Shown here: positions 42,473 to 52,556 of the stretch, piece by piece
Position numbering within the stretch: the first letter of the stretch is position 1
Layout: the number at the start of each line of letters is the position of its first letter
NCBI RefSeq assembly: GCF_029633865.1
Contig: NC_079230.1
Span: 35,433,405-35,497,404 of the forward strand
From: Lampris incognitus
Lineage: Eukaryota > Chordata > Actinopteri > Lampriformes > Lampridae
Direction of reading: 5' to 3'
DNA: 64,000 nt
Program-made: the position numbers and the translations under genes
Notes under the pieces: model-generated
The model's input: only the letters and a program-made list of their open reading frames with translations
Database searches by the model: none
Told to the model about the DNA's origin: nothing

Positions 42473-42761
42473 TGTTGAGATATGACACCAGTGTATTTGT
42501 ATGACTATGTGTTACTGTGTACTATTATTTTGTTTACGACATTGTTTGTCCACAAGTGGGCGGTGTTGCGCTTGCATGCGCACTGATTACGTTACTGAGA
42601 CGCTGTTCATTTTCTTCTTCTCCCCAAACTACCGAATAAACGGAGGCTGCATTTTTCCCTCCAGCAGAAGTTCGGTAGTCAGTACGATTCTTTATAACGG
42701 TTTAATAATCCACTTCATCTGCGCAGAGATAGACATAAAGTATTAGTCTAGTCTTCTAACA
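42473..42761 (+). mobile_element. Solo LTR U (289 bp) in the LTR-6 left LTR
   Basis: TGTTGAGATATGACACC...GTCTTCTAACA, flanked by a perfect 5-bp duplication CAAAC (42468-42472, 42762-42766). It contains GAATAAACGG, a polyadenylation-type signal, on the plus strand. The right LTR of LTR-6 shows the empty site with a single CAAAC (about 51465-51469). Confidence 0.93.
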
Positions 42762-43459
42762 CAAACCGAATTGATAAGCTAGCTACTTCCAGTTAGGCTG
42801 CAGCAGCATGGTGTATTAGCACAGAAAATTGACCTGCGTCACAGCTAGCCACATGCAGCCAGGCTGTAGTAGCATCGTGCACTAGCATAGCAGATTAAAC
42901 TGCGTCACGTTTTAGCGGTGGGTAGATTGACTATGTCAATCGGTACTTCTGTTTTCTTTTGATTATTTTATTGAGAGACATGCAAACTAATGTCTTTGCA
43001 TGTGTGATGTGCCTGTTATGATGCAGGCCGGGGTTTGTGTTTTTTGGATTGGGAAGATCGCGCTTGGTGTTTCATACCCCAAGTTGGAAACAAGATGGCG
43101 AGCCACCTATAGGAGACCTGATGGATCCATGTGGTCTTTCTGCGGCTTCAGACAGCTCATTCTCATGACAGTAGCCTACAGATTCAAGCACCTGGATTGT
43201 GGTAGGACTGAAATTTTCCAGTTTGTTACTGCAAAACGCAGTTGGACTCAGTGGAGCAACAACGGACTTTCCAAAAAGGACTGATTATAGCCTACATTGA
43301 TGATTGATTTTGATTGTTGATCTGATATTGTATTGTTAATTGGTGTATCGGCTGAGTTTATTACTCATTCATACTGTTCATGGGGTAATGCAATTGTGTG
43401 TTACTTTTGGCATTCTGATTTACTGGTTAAGTAACTTAGGTTAATGGAAATTAGAACTG

Positions 43460-43662
43460 TGTAGTGGTTATGGGGCTACATAATTCCCCTTATTGAGCTA
43501 GTAGGAACGTTGGTTTACAGCTGCTGTTTTCTCGGTTCGGGTTTGCAGTGGTGCACTTCCGCTGCGCGGGTGTTTGTTGTTGTAATGGTGGAAGGAATAA
43601 ATGGTGCACGTTGTGTAGCCGAAAGAGAAAGTTGTCACGACTCCTGATTGAGCTCCTCTACA
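43460..43662 (+). repeat. LTR-8 5' LTR (203 bp)
   Basis: TGTAGTGGTTATGGGGC to GAGCTCCTCTACA, with GGAATAAATGG as polyadenylation-type signal. The tRNA-Trp primer site follows after one base. Confidence 0.93.
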
Positions 43663-43718
43663 CTGGTGACCCCGACGTTTGTCTCTTGGTAGTTATCAGA
43701 GACCATCTTTCAAACGAA

Positions 43719-44587
43719 TGTAGCCCGTGGAATTAGATACCACACAGGACACAATTACTTCCGGGGTTCTTGTAGCTTTAATTTTATTGTTTGAACCTTA
43801 GAATGCAGATCGTTTTACTGAGTGCATAAATTCCTGTGTCTTTCGAGCAAACAGCTCATAAATGTTCACAGATGTGGCAAGTTTAACAGAAAAGATTTTA
43901 AAAAGGGAAATAAATACAAAATACGGTGCAAAATACGGCAGTGGACTATGTACGTTAAACAGGGTTTAACAAAGACATGTGGAACTTCCTGAAGATCGCG
44001 CAACTTCTCACTGTCAGTTACCTTTAAACAGAATTAAAATGCATATAAAACCTTTACATCCCAAATGCAATGGCATGGTGTGGCTTTATTCACGCCAACA
44101 TTACCTTGTCATGCCTGCAATGGCGAACAGCGGTCGACGGCTCGCGCCCAAAATCACCGAACATCAACTCCAGTAGCGTCTAAAACAAACCATCTTGTCA
44201 AATTACCGACATACAATATTGTTTGGAATAATGTTACAGGTATATTTCACAAGATATTTACCCTTACTTACTACGGAGTCAGAGCACTGTCACACCGCAA
44301 TCTTCAGGCGCTCCACACAAGAAAAAAAAGAAAGAATACCCAAGATGCACTTGGATAACTTGCACGGAGTTACAATAAAAGTCCGCCACAGCCACTTACT
44401 GGTCAAAACATGCAATGACAACCAAAACTATAAAAATACACTCACAATCTGCCTCACAATTTAAATACATCAAATGACATTTTACATGGCTTGACAGTGT
44501 AACAATTACATATATTAACAGTTAAAATATACTAAATTTAAGTGGAAAATCATTTAACATATTTAACAGATTTACCACCCGGCTACA
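43719..44587 (-). mobile_element. Solo LTR V (869 bp) inside LTR-8
   Basis: Ends TGTAGCCCGTGG and CCCGGCTACA with a 4-bp duplication CGAA (43715-43718, 44588-44591). On the minus strand CAATAAAATTAAAGC precedes about 70 bp ending CACGGGCTACA, the usual poly(A) signal and R-U5 layout. There is no internal region. It is an insertion within an insertion within an LTR. Confidence 0.85.
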
Positions 44588-44593
44588 CGAACA

Positions 44594-45150
44594 TGGTTGA
44601 CGAAATCAACGCGGTTTCTCTCAAATGGCCAGAGTTCTGGGAGTCATCGGCAACGACATGGTTCGCCCAGGCGGAAGCGCAGTTTGCTATCCGCAAAATA
44701 ACGGATGATGCTACTAAATACTACTACGTGGTACGGCGCTCGGGTGTTCGACTGCAACTAGAGTGGTGAGTCTCCTTACAAATCCTCCGTCGGCAGACAA
44801 ATACAAGGGGCTCAAAGATCACCTCTTGAAGATGTTTGAACTTTCCGACGCCGAGAGGCCCCACCGTCTCTTTTCTCTGCAAGGCTTGGGTGACAGCAAG
44901 CCATCCGAGCTCATGGACAAAATGCTGAATCTGCTGGGACCGGCGCACACACCTGATTTCCTCTTTGTCCAACTGTTTCTGCGACAACTGCCTGCTCAGG
45001 TGCGGGCCGCTTTGGCTAACACCAGCATTACCGATTGCCGCAAGCTAGCTGAAGAAGCTGACAAGTTCTTCCTGGCCAGCCAACAGCAGCACTGCGCGTC
45101 CGCGCTCACCCCTGCCCACCCCCACACGCCACCACCTGGTGGTCTCGAAT
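44594..45150 (+). pseudogene. LTR-8 gag fragment, frameshifted
   Basis: The ATG at 44594 opens MVDEINAVSLKWPEFWESSA, followed by a RKITDDATKYYYVV segment, closely similar in layout to the Gag start of LTR-4. A one-base change near 44735 shifts the frame. The true continuation (44763-45150) reads VVSLLTNPPSADKYKGL, then FELSDAERPHRLFSLQG, then FLRQLPAQVRAALANTS. It ends in a proline/histidine-rich linker, just before where the C/H finger and pol should begin. Confidence 0.87.
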
Positions 45151-45164
45151 TCTGGGGGGACGTG

Positions 45165-45370
45165 TGTAGTGGTTATAGGTATACATAATTCCCCTTATTG
45201 AGCTAGTAGGAGCGTTTGTTTACAGCTGCTGTTTTCTCGGTTCGGGTTTACAGTGATGCACTTCCGCTGCGCGGGCTTTTTGTTGTTGTTGTAATGGTGA
45301 AGGAATAAATTGTGCACGTTGTGTAGCCGAAAGAGAAAGTTGTCATGACTCCTGCTTGAGCTCCTCTACA
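45165..45370 (+). repeat. LTR-8 3' LTR (206 bp)
   Basis: TGTAGTGGTTATAGGTA to GAGCTCCTCTACA. It differs from the 5' LTR at several positions and short indels (for example in a TTGTTG run). Confidence 0.93.
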
Positions 45371-45875
45371 ACTGAAACTTAAAGGCCTAATAGAACACAA
45401 AACAAATTGACATAAATTTGTCAACTCAAACAAGGGATAACTTCAAATTAGAATGAAAAGGATCCTAAATTAGAACGAAAACATCTATCCAAAATATCTG
45501 AAACTCAAAATAGTGGTTTAATAAGGGTTAAATCATAAAACAAGAGGTTTCAAGGAATTTATCAATTCTCATTGTGTTATTGTGTGATTCTGTATGTTTC
45601 TCTGCCTATGTTTGCAATTCTTTATATAAAAACAAGCCAGCAGTTCAAACTTTATTCCCAGGTCTGTGGTCTGCAATCATTTGATGCTAGTTATAACTGC
45701 TCCTACGAACCTAGAACTGGTCCTAGTCAACTGTCAACATCTATAGTGCTACATAAAATGGCGAGCCAGCCAGGAGTAGTTGATAGCTAAATTAAGACAT
45801 CAGAAAGTAATTTGAATATTAGCCTACTTGTTCAGACCACCAAGACCTAAAATAGCAAAGTCCAGCCAAGACAAA

Positions 45876-47650
45876 ATGGAAATAGCGGATAGAGAGAGCA
45901 TTAAAGTGCCTAACGCAGTTATTCTTAGTGGTGTTATGCTCACGCACCAGAACCCGACCCGTGTGGCGAAACCCAAGGCAGACAGACACAGGATGATAGT
46001 TCAAAATCCAAAAGGCGGTTTTATCGGGGGAGGGGAATAACAAGGAAGGGAGATAAATACTGCCACTAAATAATAAATGGAATAGAGTGGGGGGAATGTA
46101 TGGTGCAAAAACGTTCTGTTAGTGAGATGTGTGAATAAACTATGTGTGGTGTCCAGTGGTTTGCATATATAACTATGTGTGAGTGTTTTCAGCCTATGTG
46201 TGGTGCGGTATGTAAATGACAAGGTGTTGAATAATGTGCGTGCACCTGGCAAGCAAGTCCAGTCCGTGATCCAAAAGGGGTTGTCCGAGGAAGTCTGGGT
46301 CCGAGATCCAGGAAGTCAAGTCCGAAAGGAGAGGTCCAGGTAGAGAGACACGGGGGGAGATCGCTGGGGAGGTCCGGGGGGAAAACTTGAAGGTCGCTGG
46401 GGACGAGGGAGACGCGGGGAGCCGTGGAAGTCGCGGAGGGAGAGTCTTGGGAGGAAAAAGAGAGACACGAATATTAGACACTGGGGAATAAACGGAATTG
46501 CAAGAGAGCACGGAATGCTGGAGGGCTTGTCAGAGCTTTACCGCAGGGTTCAGTACGTCGAAGCACGGAGTGGTGTTCTGGGAGCCTTCTTCTAGAGGGC
46601 TGCCTGATTGCCGCAGGTGTGCCTGATGGATGATGGCAAACACCTGGTGCAGTGCAGCGCTTGTCTCCTCAGTGGCTTGAACGTGCCGCGGAGGCAGCTC
46701 GGGGCGGTGTAACAACAACTAGTGGACTCACTGACACAGAGAAAGATGACGATCTAAATGATTTCTTGAGCAGATATGGGCGCATTGAAAGAACAGTTAG
46801 GGTAGATGACCCCCAATCTCCATACCACAAAAATGTAATTGTAGAGTATGTGAGTGGAACTGCAGTAAGCGCTCTTGAGCCTTCACTTCCATATGAATAT
46901 GAGAGCCCAAATCAAGTCACATACCACATTAGAGCCCTATTGAGTGAGTATGTACCCGTTGTGACCAGTGACGCCACCCAGTGCTATTGCAGTGAACTGC
47001 AAAAAGTGGCGAAACTGAGTGGCAGATCCTTTGAAGAGATCCTGCAGCAGCAGCTGTCGAGATGCAGGCAAGCCGCAGCTGCTGAAACAGAGTCAACCCC
47101 GAGTGAGCCTGGAAACGAGCCCTCCACCTCAGAGATACCAATCGAACCAGCCCAGCCATCAGCCACTGAGTCACAGCAAGTAACCTACCAGGCTGGTCCA
47201 GCTAGGACAATGGAGCTGGGTGAATCCTCTGTGAGTGCCACAGTCCAAGCCATTCATTCAGACAAGAAGAGCTGAAACCCCTAGGATTTCCACAAGCGAT
47301 GTTAATCCTCCAGAGGTGCAGCGAATGGTTGTGGAACACATAGTGAAAAGTGAAGCATCTACTTCACAGACGAATGTGTCATTCAGACTCAGGCAGAAAC
47401 TCTCAGGAAGAAATCCATGTCCTTCTCACGAGGTAGATTATGAGACATGGCGGAACAGGGTTGAGCTCCTTCTTCTGGACCCAACTCTGTCAGATTTGCT
47501 GCACTCAAGGAAAATCGTTGATAGTCTCATGTCACCAGCAACTGATATTGTGAAACCATTAGGGCCACAAGCCTTACCTACAGCTTACCTCGACCTATTA
47601 GACGCAGCTTTCTTCATTGTAGAAGATGGTGATGAGGTTTTTGCCAAATC
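45876..47650 (+). pseudogene. LTR-6 gag, PNMA-like, split by a solo LTR and frameshifted
   Basis: The ATG at 45876 opens MEIADRESIKVPNAVI and is cut at 45931 by solo LTR S copy 2. The frame resumes exactly after the duplication at 46726 with a segment including DDLNDFLSRYGRIERTVRV. It stops at 47275 and continues in another frame (47235-47650) with CPSHEVDYETWRNRVELLL, DPTLSDLLHSRKIVDSLM and a [16 protein letters not shown] segment. These fit the Gag group from which the mammalian PNMA/MOAP genes derive, in which an RNA-recognition-like N-terminus precedes the capsid. Family placement is by recall. The Gag end is fused to mid-RT by deletion near 47650. Confidence 0.8.
45932..46720 (-). mobile_element. 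Solo LTR, family S, copy 2 (789 bp), in LTR-6 gag
   Basis: A second copy of the unit at 17916-18682, with a 5-bp duplication AGTGG (45927-45931, 46721-46725). Removing it and one AGTGG rejoins the LTR-6 gag frame without a shift, which fixes its boundaries. It differs from copy 1 by several indels, including extra sequence near 46035-46090 and a loss near 46670. Confidence 0.9.
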
Positions 47651-49021
47651 GAGGTCGATGAGGCTGACAAACACAAGACCGCTTTTGTATGTCCATTGGG
47701 GTTCTGGGAATTCAATAGAATGCCCCAAGGCATCACAAATGCTCCCAGCACATGTCAAAGGCTGATGGAGAAGTGCATGGGTGACATCAACCTGAAAGAA
47801 GTCCTAGTGTTTTTGGATGACCTGATAGTGTTCTCGGAAACACTAGAAAAACATGAAACCCGCCTTCTCCATGTACTCAACCGTCTCAAGGAATACAGAC
47901 TGAAACTGTCCGTGGAGAAATGTAAATTCTTCCAAACGTCGGTGAGGTACCTAGAACACATTGTGTCGCAGAATGGCGTTGAGACCAACCCCCAGAAAGT
48001 TGAAGCCCTAAAAACCTGGCCAAGTCCAAGAAACCTCAAAGAGCTGCGCTCATTCCTAGGGTTTGCCGGTTACTACCGGCGCTTCATTGAAGGGTACTCC
48101 AAGATAGTGAAGCCACTGACCGACCTCACTGCTGGATACCCGCTCCTCAGGAAGAGCGCCAGTGGACCGAAAGAGAACAGTGGGAAGTACTTTCAGCCCA
48201 AAGAGCCTTTTTGAGGAAGGTGGACAGACAGCTGTCAACAGGCTTTTGAAGCGATCATCGACAAGCTCACCACAGCTCCGGTGTTAGGGTTTGCCAACCC
48301 AAAGTTGCCGTATGTATTACATACAGATGCCAGTACGACTGGGTTAGGAGCAGCCCTCTATCAAGAACAGGAAGGGGAGATGCGTGTCATCGCATTCGCC
48401 AGCCGTGGATTGTCGAAGAGCGAATCTCGCTATCCAGCTCAAAAACTTGAGTTTCTGGTGCTCAAGTGGGCTGTGACAGAGAAGTTTTGTGACTATTTGT
48501 ATGGAGGCTCTTTTACAGTAGTCACAGACAGCAACCCACTAACTTACCTTCTGACCACAGCTAAGTTAGATGCAACAAGCTACCGCTGGTTGTCTGACCT
48601 TTCTACCTTCCGGTTTCAGCTTCAGTATCGAGCAGGAAGATGTAACCTCGATGCTGATGGACTTTTACGACGTCCCCATGGTGAACCTGTCAACGATCTC
48701 ATTTCCCAGAAAGAGGAGGAGAGAATTCGTCAATTCATTCATCATCACCTTCCTGAGTCTGACGATTTCACTCACATCTCTCGTAACGCTGTTAGTGCGG
48801 TCTGTGAGAAACATCTAGTCTACTCACCTGTGAACACCTACGAGAAGGTTCCTGACATTCTGCTTGTAACATCTCTTGCTATGTCAGCTAACGCTATACC
48901 AGATAGCTTTGAGCAATATGACGGATTCCCTGTGATTCCTAGCATATCAGAGGAGGAGTTGGAAAAAAAAGCAGAGAGCCGATCCTGCCATCTGGGAAGT
49001 AATCTGTCAGTTAGTAACTGA
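47650..49021 (+). pseudogene. LTR-6 pol, part 1: truncated RT and RNase H
   Basis: Directly after the Gag segment the sequence enters the middle of reverse transcriptase ([20 protein letters not shown]), with no protease and no RT N-terminus. The catalytic FLDD is in [14 protein letters not shown]. The connection domain runs to a stop at 48214 after a frameshift. RNase H resumes at 48281 with VLHTDASTTGLGAALYQEQ and FTVVTDSNPLTYLLTTAK, ending at 49021. The catalytic residues that remain look intact, but the protein cannot be a complete polymerase. Confidence 0.87.
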
Positions 49022-49104
49022 GAACACCCCTCCCCCATCTCTGAGGAGAGAACTGCCAGAACTTCCCATCCTTCTGCAAGACCTAAACAAACTCGAGATG
49101 CAGA

Positions 49105-50802
49105 ATGGTATTATCTACAGGAAGAATGGATCATTTAGGTATTGAGCGGACACTTGACCTCACGCGAGCCAGATTCTTCTGGCCTAGAATGGCTACTGAT
49201 ATAGCGAAAAAGATCAAGAGTTGTAGCCTTTGTGTTCGTAGAAAGGCACTGCCAGAGAAGGCAGCCCCTCTAGTAAACATACAGGTTACTAGACCTCTAG
49301 AGTTAGTCTGTATAGACTTCTTGTCAATAGAGCCAGACCGAAGTAATACAAAATATGTCCTTGTGATCACTGACTTCTTTACTAAGTATGCAGTCGCAAT
49401 TCCCACTCCTAATCAGAAAGCTAGAACAGTAGCCAAATGCCTCTGGGAAAACTTTCTACTACATTATGGCATTCCTGAAAAACTTCATAGTGACCAAGGG
49501 GCAGATTTTGAGTCCAAGACTATCAAAGAGCTATGTGATCTTGCAGGTATCCACAAAGTGAGAACGACCCCGTACCATCCAAGGGGAAACCCTGTGGAAA
49601 GGTACAACCGTACACTCCTTAGTATGCTTGCTACTCTCGAAAACAAAGACAAAAATCACTGGCGAGATTATGTGAAGCCGTTGGTACACGCATATAACTG
49701 TACAAAACACGAGACAACAGGTTTCCCGCCGTACGAGCTGATGTTTGGGCGCCAGCACCAGTTGCCCATTGATCTTGCTTTCAATGTTCCACGAAACACA
49801 GTCATCAAAAGATCTCATTCCCAGTATGTTCAAGCTCTAAAAACCCATCTTCAAGAGAGTTTCTCCCTAGCTACTGCAAATGCTACCAAAGCCGGTGAAC
49901 AGAACAAAAAGAGGTTTGACAGACATATCACTGAATCCACCTTAGAGGTTGGTGACCGCGTATTAGTGAGAAACGTGCGCCTAAGAGGAAAACATGAACT
50001 GGCTGACAAATGGGAAGCAGTTGTGCATGTTGTTGTCAGTCGGAAAGGTAATATTCCGGTTTACACAGTCAGGCCAGAAAACAAAGATGGTCCCCTCAGA
50101 ACTTTGCACAGAGACCTTGTGTTGCCATGTGGATTCCTACCAACTCTTGAAGAGGAACCTCCTGCTGTGTCAAACAAACCTCGAAGGCCGAGTACGCGTC
50201 AACATCCAGACCCTGATCCTGAGGAGAAAGAGCCAGAGTGTAACTCTGATGAAGAGGATGACTATACTTTATATCCCTGTCAAATTCCAGTCGTGGAAAC
50301 CACAAGGTCCACTCAGGAATCTGAGATAAGGATGTCTCAAAGGGAGCAGTCCAATTCTGATAGAGCTCCAGAGAAATCTGAGGAAAACTCACCTGAGAAT
50401 GCAACAACTGTGGAAAGCGAGTACACACCTGAAGAGGAAGACCTACCTGAAAAGGAGAACTTACTGGAACCTCTATCGGAAGAACCTGCGGAAGAAACTG
50501 AAACTGAAACACTTACAGCCAATGCTGAAGATGTACCTGCAATTCAGAATGAAAACGCCACAGAGGGATGTAGTGATTATGTGTCTGTGGAAATGGATGA
50601 CACACATGGTGAAATGGAAACCCAATGTGCAGTGAGGAAACCCTCAAGACAAAGAGAAAGGACAAAAAGGTTGACCTATCCTGAGCTACGAAACCCCTTA
50701 GTAGCTGTCATCCAATCCCTACTTCAAAGCTTGAGTACAGCTATTACTGATTCACTTCTAGAGGCAAGACTTACACCCCTACCTGAACCCGAGATATTAT
50801 AG
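49105..50802 (+). CDS. LTR-6 integrase frame (565 codons), polymerase-less
   Basis: A long open frame with the end of the HHCC zinc domain (MDHLGIERTLDL...CSLCVRRK) and the catalytic core: D in VCIDFLSIEP, D in HSDQGADFES and E in GNPVERYNRTL. A C-terminal domain (DRVLVRNVRLRGKHELADKW) and a long acidic, Glu/Thr-rich tail to 50802 follow. The upstream join near 49021-49105 is frameshifted and the first zinc-domain histidine is lost, so it is cut off from the rest of pol. The frame itself has no stop. It is part of a defective element rather than an independent gene. Confidence 0.85.
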   Translation: MVLSTGRMDHLGIERTLDLTRARFFWPRMATDIAKKIKSCSLCVRRKALPEKAAPLVNIQVTRPLELVCIDFLSIEPDRSNTKYVLVITDFFTKYAVAIPTPNQKARTVAKCLWENFLLHYGIPEKLHSDQGADFESKTIKELCDLAGIHKVRTTPYHPRGNPVERYNRTLLSMLATLENKDKNHWRDYVKPLVHAYNCTKHETTGFPPYELMFGRQHQLPIDLAFNVPRNTVIKRSHSQYVQALKTHLQESFSLATANATKAGEQNKKRFDRHITESTLEVGDRVLVRNVRLRGKHELADKWEAVVHVVVSRKGNIPVYTVRPENKDGPLRTLHRDLVLPCGFLPTLEEEPPAVSNKPRRPSTRQHPDPDPEEKEPECNSDEEDDYTLYPCQIPVVETTRSTQESEIRMSQREQSNSDRAPEKSEENSPENATTVESEYTPEEEDLPEKENLLEPLSEEPAEETETETLTANAEDVPAIQNENATEGCSDYVSVEMDDTHGEMETQCAVRKPSRQRERTKRLTYPELRNPLVAVIQSLLQSLSTAITDSLLEARLTPLPEPEIL

Positions 50803-50850
50803 TCTATGTACACTATGCATAGGGACTTGCATAGAGTTAAGAGGGGAGGG

Positions 50851-50898
50851 TGTAACCCATGTCAACATAACCTACATATAATTACAGTTGAATCATAA

Positions 50899-50938
<40 letters not shown>

Positions 50939-52556
50939 CATAATTATTCATTTTTCAAATAAATAGTAAACAGTAGATAAGTAATTCATGGTATCAATAA
51001 ATTCATATTCATATTGTTGGTTCAGATTGCTATTTCTTAAAACGCAGCACGTGCAGTGCTGATTAGCCAATCAGCTGCCTTGCTCGAGAGGGAGGAAGTT
51101 CGAGAACTAGATAGGTGTCAGAACACCAGGAAAACGCTTGAGAGAAGCCACTAGAACGAAAGATAAAAGATTCTACTTTGAAATAGCAGTGACCTACAAT
51201 TGTTTCTTTCTTTATCCAAATTGAGTATTTTGTTTGGTTTAATCATTCTCCGGACCCTGGGTTTTGTATTGTGTCCGAGTATCATCCAGGACTGGGTGAG
51301 TCAATTGCTAACTAGCCAAACTTTTCCGTTTTCAATGTCTGTGTGCATAGGCTAGTTAAAGCTATAAGTAGCTCAGTTATATTGTAGATCATATTTGGTG
51401 TAAAGATTGTTGAGGAGCTACGTTTTTCTTTTGTAAACCGAATTCAGAATGTATTTTTCTTTTGTGCAAACCGAATTGATAAGCTAGCTACTTCCAGTTA
51501 GGCTGCAGCAGCATGGTGTATTAGCACAGAAAATTGACCTGCGTCACAGCTAGCTACATGCAGCCAGGCTGTAGTAGCATCGTGCACTAGCATAGCAGAT
51601 TAAACTGCGTCACGTTTTAGCGGTGGGTCAAACTATGTCAATCGGTACTTCTGTTGTTTTCTTTTGATTATTTTATTGAGAGACATGCAAACTAATGTCT
51701 TTGCATGTGTGATGTGCCTGTTATGATGCAGGCCGGGTTTTTTTTTTTTTTTTGGATTGGGAAGATCGCGCTTGGTATTTCATACCCCAAGTTGGAAACA
51801 AGATGGCGAGCCACCTATAGGAGACCTGCTGGATCCATGTGGTCTTTCTGCGGCTTCAGACAGCTCATTCTCATGACAATAGCCTGCAGATTCAAGCACC
51901 TGGATTGTGGTAGGACTGAAATTTTCCAGTTTGTTACTGCAAAACGCAGTTGGACTCAGTGGAGCAACAACGGACTTTCCAAAAAGGACTGATTATAGCC
52001 TACATTGATTATTGATTTTGATTGTTGATCTGATATTGTATTGTTAATTGGTGTATCGGCTGAGTTTATTACTCATTCATACTGTTCATGGGGTAATGCA
52101 ATTGTGTGTTACTTTTGGCATTCTGATTTACTGGTTAAGTAACTTAGGTTAATGGAAATTAGAACTGAAACTTAAAGGCCTAATAGAACGAAATAGAACA
52201 CAAAACAAATTAACATAATTTGTCAACTCAAACAAGAGATAACTTCAAATTAGAATTAAAAGGATCCTAAATTAGAACTAAAACATCTATCTAAAATATC
52301 TGAAACTCAAAATAGTGGTTTAATAAGGGTTAAATCATAAAACAAGAGGTTTCGGGGAATTTATCCATTCTCATTGTGTTATTGTGTAATTGTGTATGTT
52401 TCTCTGTCTATGTTTACAATTTTTTATATAAAAACAAGCCGGAAGTTCAAACTTTATTCCCTGGTCTGTGATCTGCAATCATTTGATGCTAGTTATAAAC
52501 TGCTCCTACGAACCTAGAACTGGTCCTAGTCAACTGTCAACATCTACAGTGCTAAA
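50851..52556 (+). repeat. LTR-6 right LTR (1706 bp), uninterrupted
   Basis: Starts TGTAACCCATGTCAAC and ends CTACAGTGCTAAA. It contains an expanded TAAA repeat (about 50900-50936) and a T run (about 51736-51752) not seen at that length in the left LTR. It preserves the uninterrupted sequence at the sites where LTR-7, solo LTR U and LTR-8 entered the left LTR. Confidence 0.95.

Larger units (their letters stand above)
43460..45370 (+). mobile_element. LTR-8: CsRn1-like mini-element (gag remnant only)
   Basis: LTRs at 43460-43662 and 45165-45370, with a 4-bp target duplication ACTG (43456-43459, 45371-45374). The primer-binding site TGGTGACCCCGACGT (43664-43678) matches tRNA-Trp over 15 bases. 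The interior is a partial gag followed by a polypurine tract (CTGGGGGGACGTG). All of pol is gone. Solo LTR V (43719-44587) interrupts the 5' leader. The right LTR of LTR-6 has the empty site with one ACTG, which confirms the boundaries. Confidence 0.93.
33913..45753 (+). repeat. LTR-6 left LTR, split into four pieces
   Basis: The pieces are 33913-34440, 42405-42472, 42762-43459 and 45371-45753, about 1.68 kb in total. They align in order to the continuous right LTR. The end reads GTGCTACA, whereas the right LTR has GTGCTAAA, a single change of the usual CA end. A 94-codon frame at 43000-43284 has a 95-codon counterpart in the right LTR, as expected from shared sequence. Confidence 0.92.
33913..52556 (+). 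mobile_element. LTR-6: gypsy element with PNMA-like Gag, long LTRs and four direct insertions
   Basis: The left LTR (33913-45753) is split by LTR-7, solo LTR U and LTR-8. The right LTR is continuous (50851-52556). A 4-bp duplication ACAA flanks the element (33909-33912, 52557-52560). The primer-binding site TGGCGAGCCAGCCAGGAGT (45759-45777) matches the recalled 3' end of tRNA-Arg(ACG) over 19 bases. The polypurine tract is AAGAGGGGAGGG (50839-50850). Without the insertions the element is about 7.7 kb. Its internal region lacks the Gag C-terminus, protease and the N-terminal part of reverse transcriptase, so it is a deletion derivative. Confidence 0.9.

Noticed and set aside
43000..43284. 94-codon frame with a near-identical partner at 51705-51992
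   Set aside because: Both are in the LTRs of LTR-6. Conservation reflects the LTR pair and not selection; no domain is seen, and the right copy has a T run inside.
47235..47765. Continuous 176-codon frame as a single protein
   Set aside because: Only the first part is Gag. After about 47650 the frame reads RT sequence out of phase, and the true RT frame is the overlapping one from 47696.
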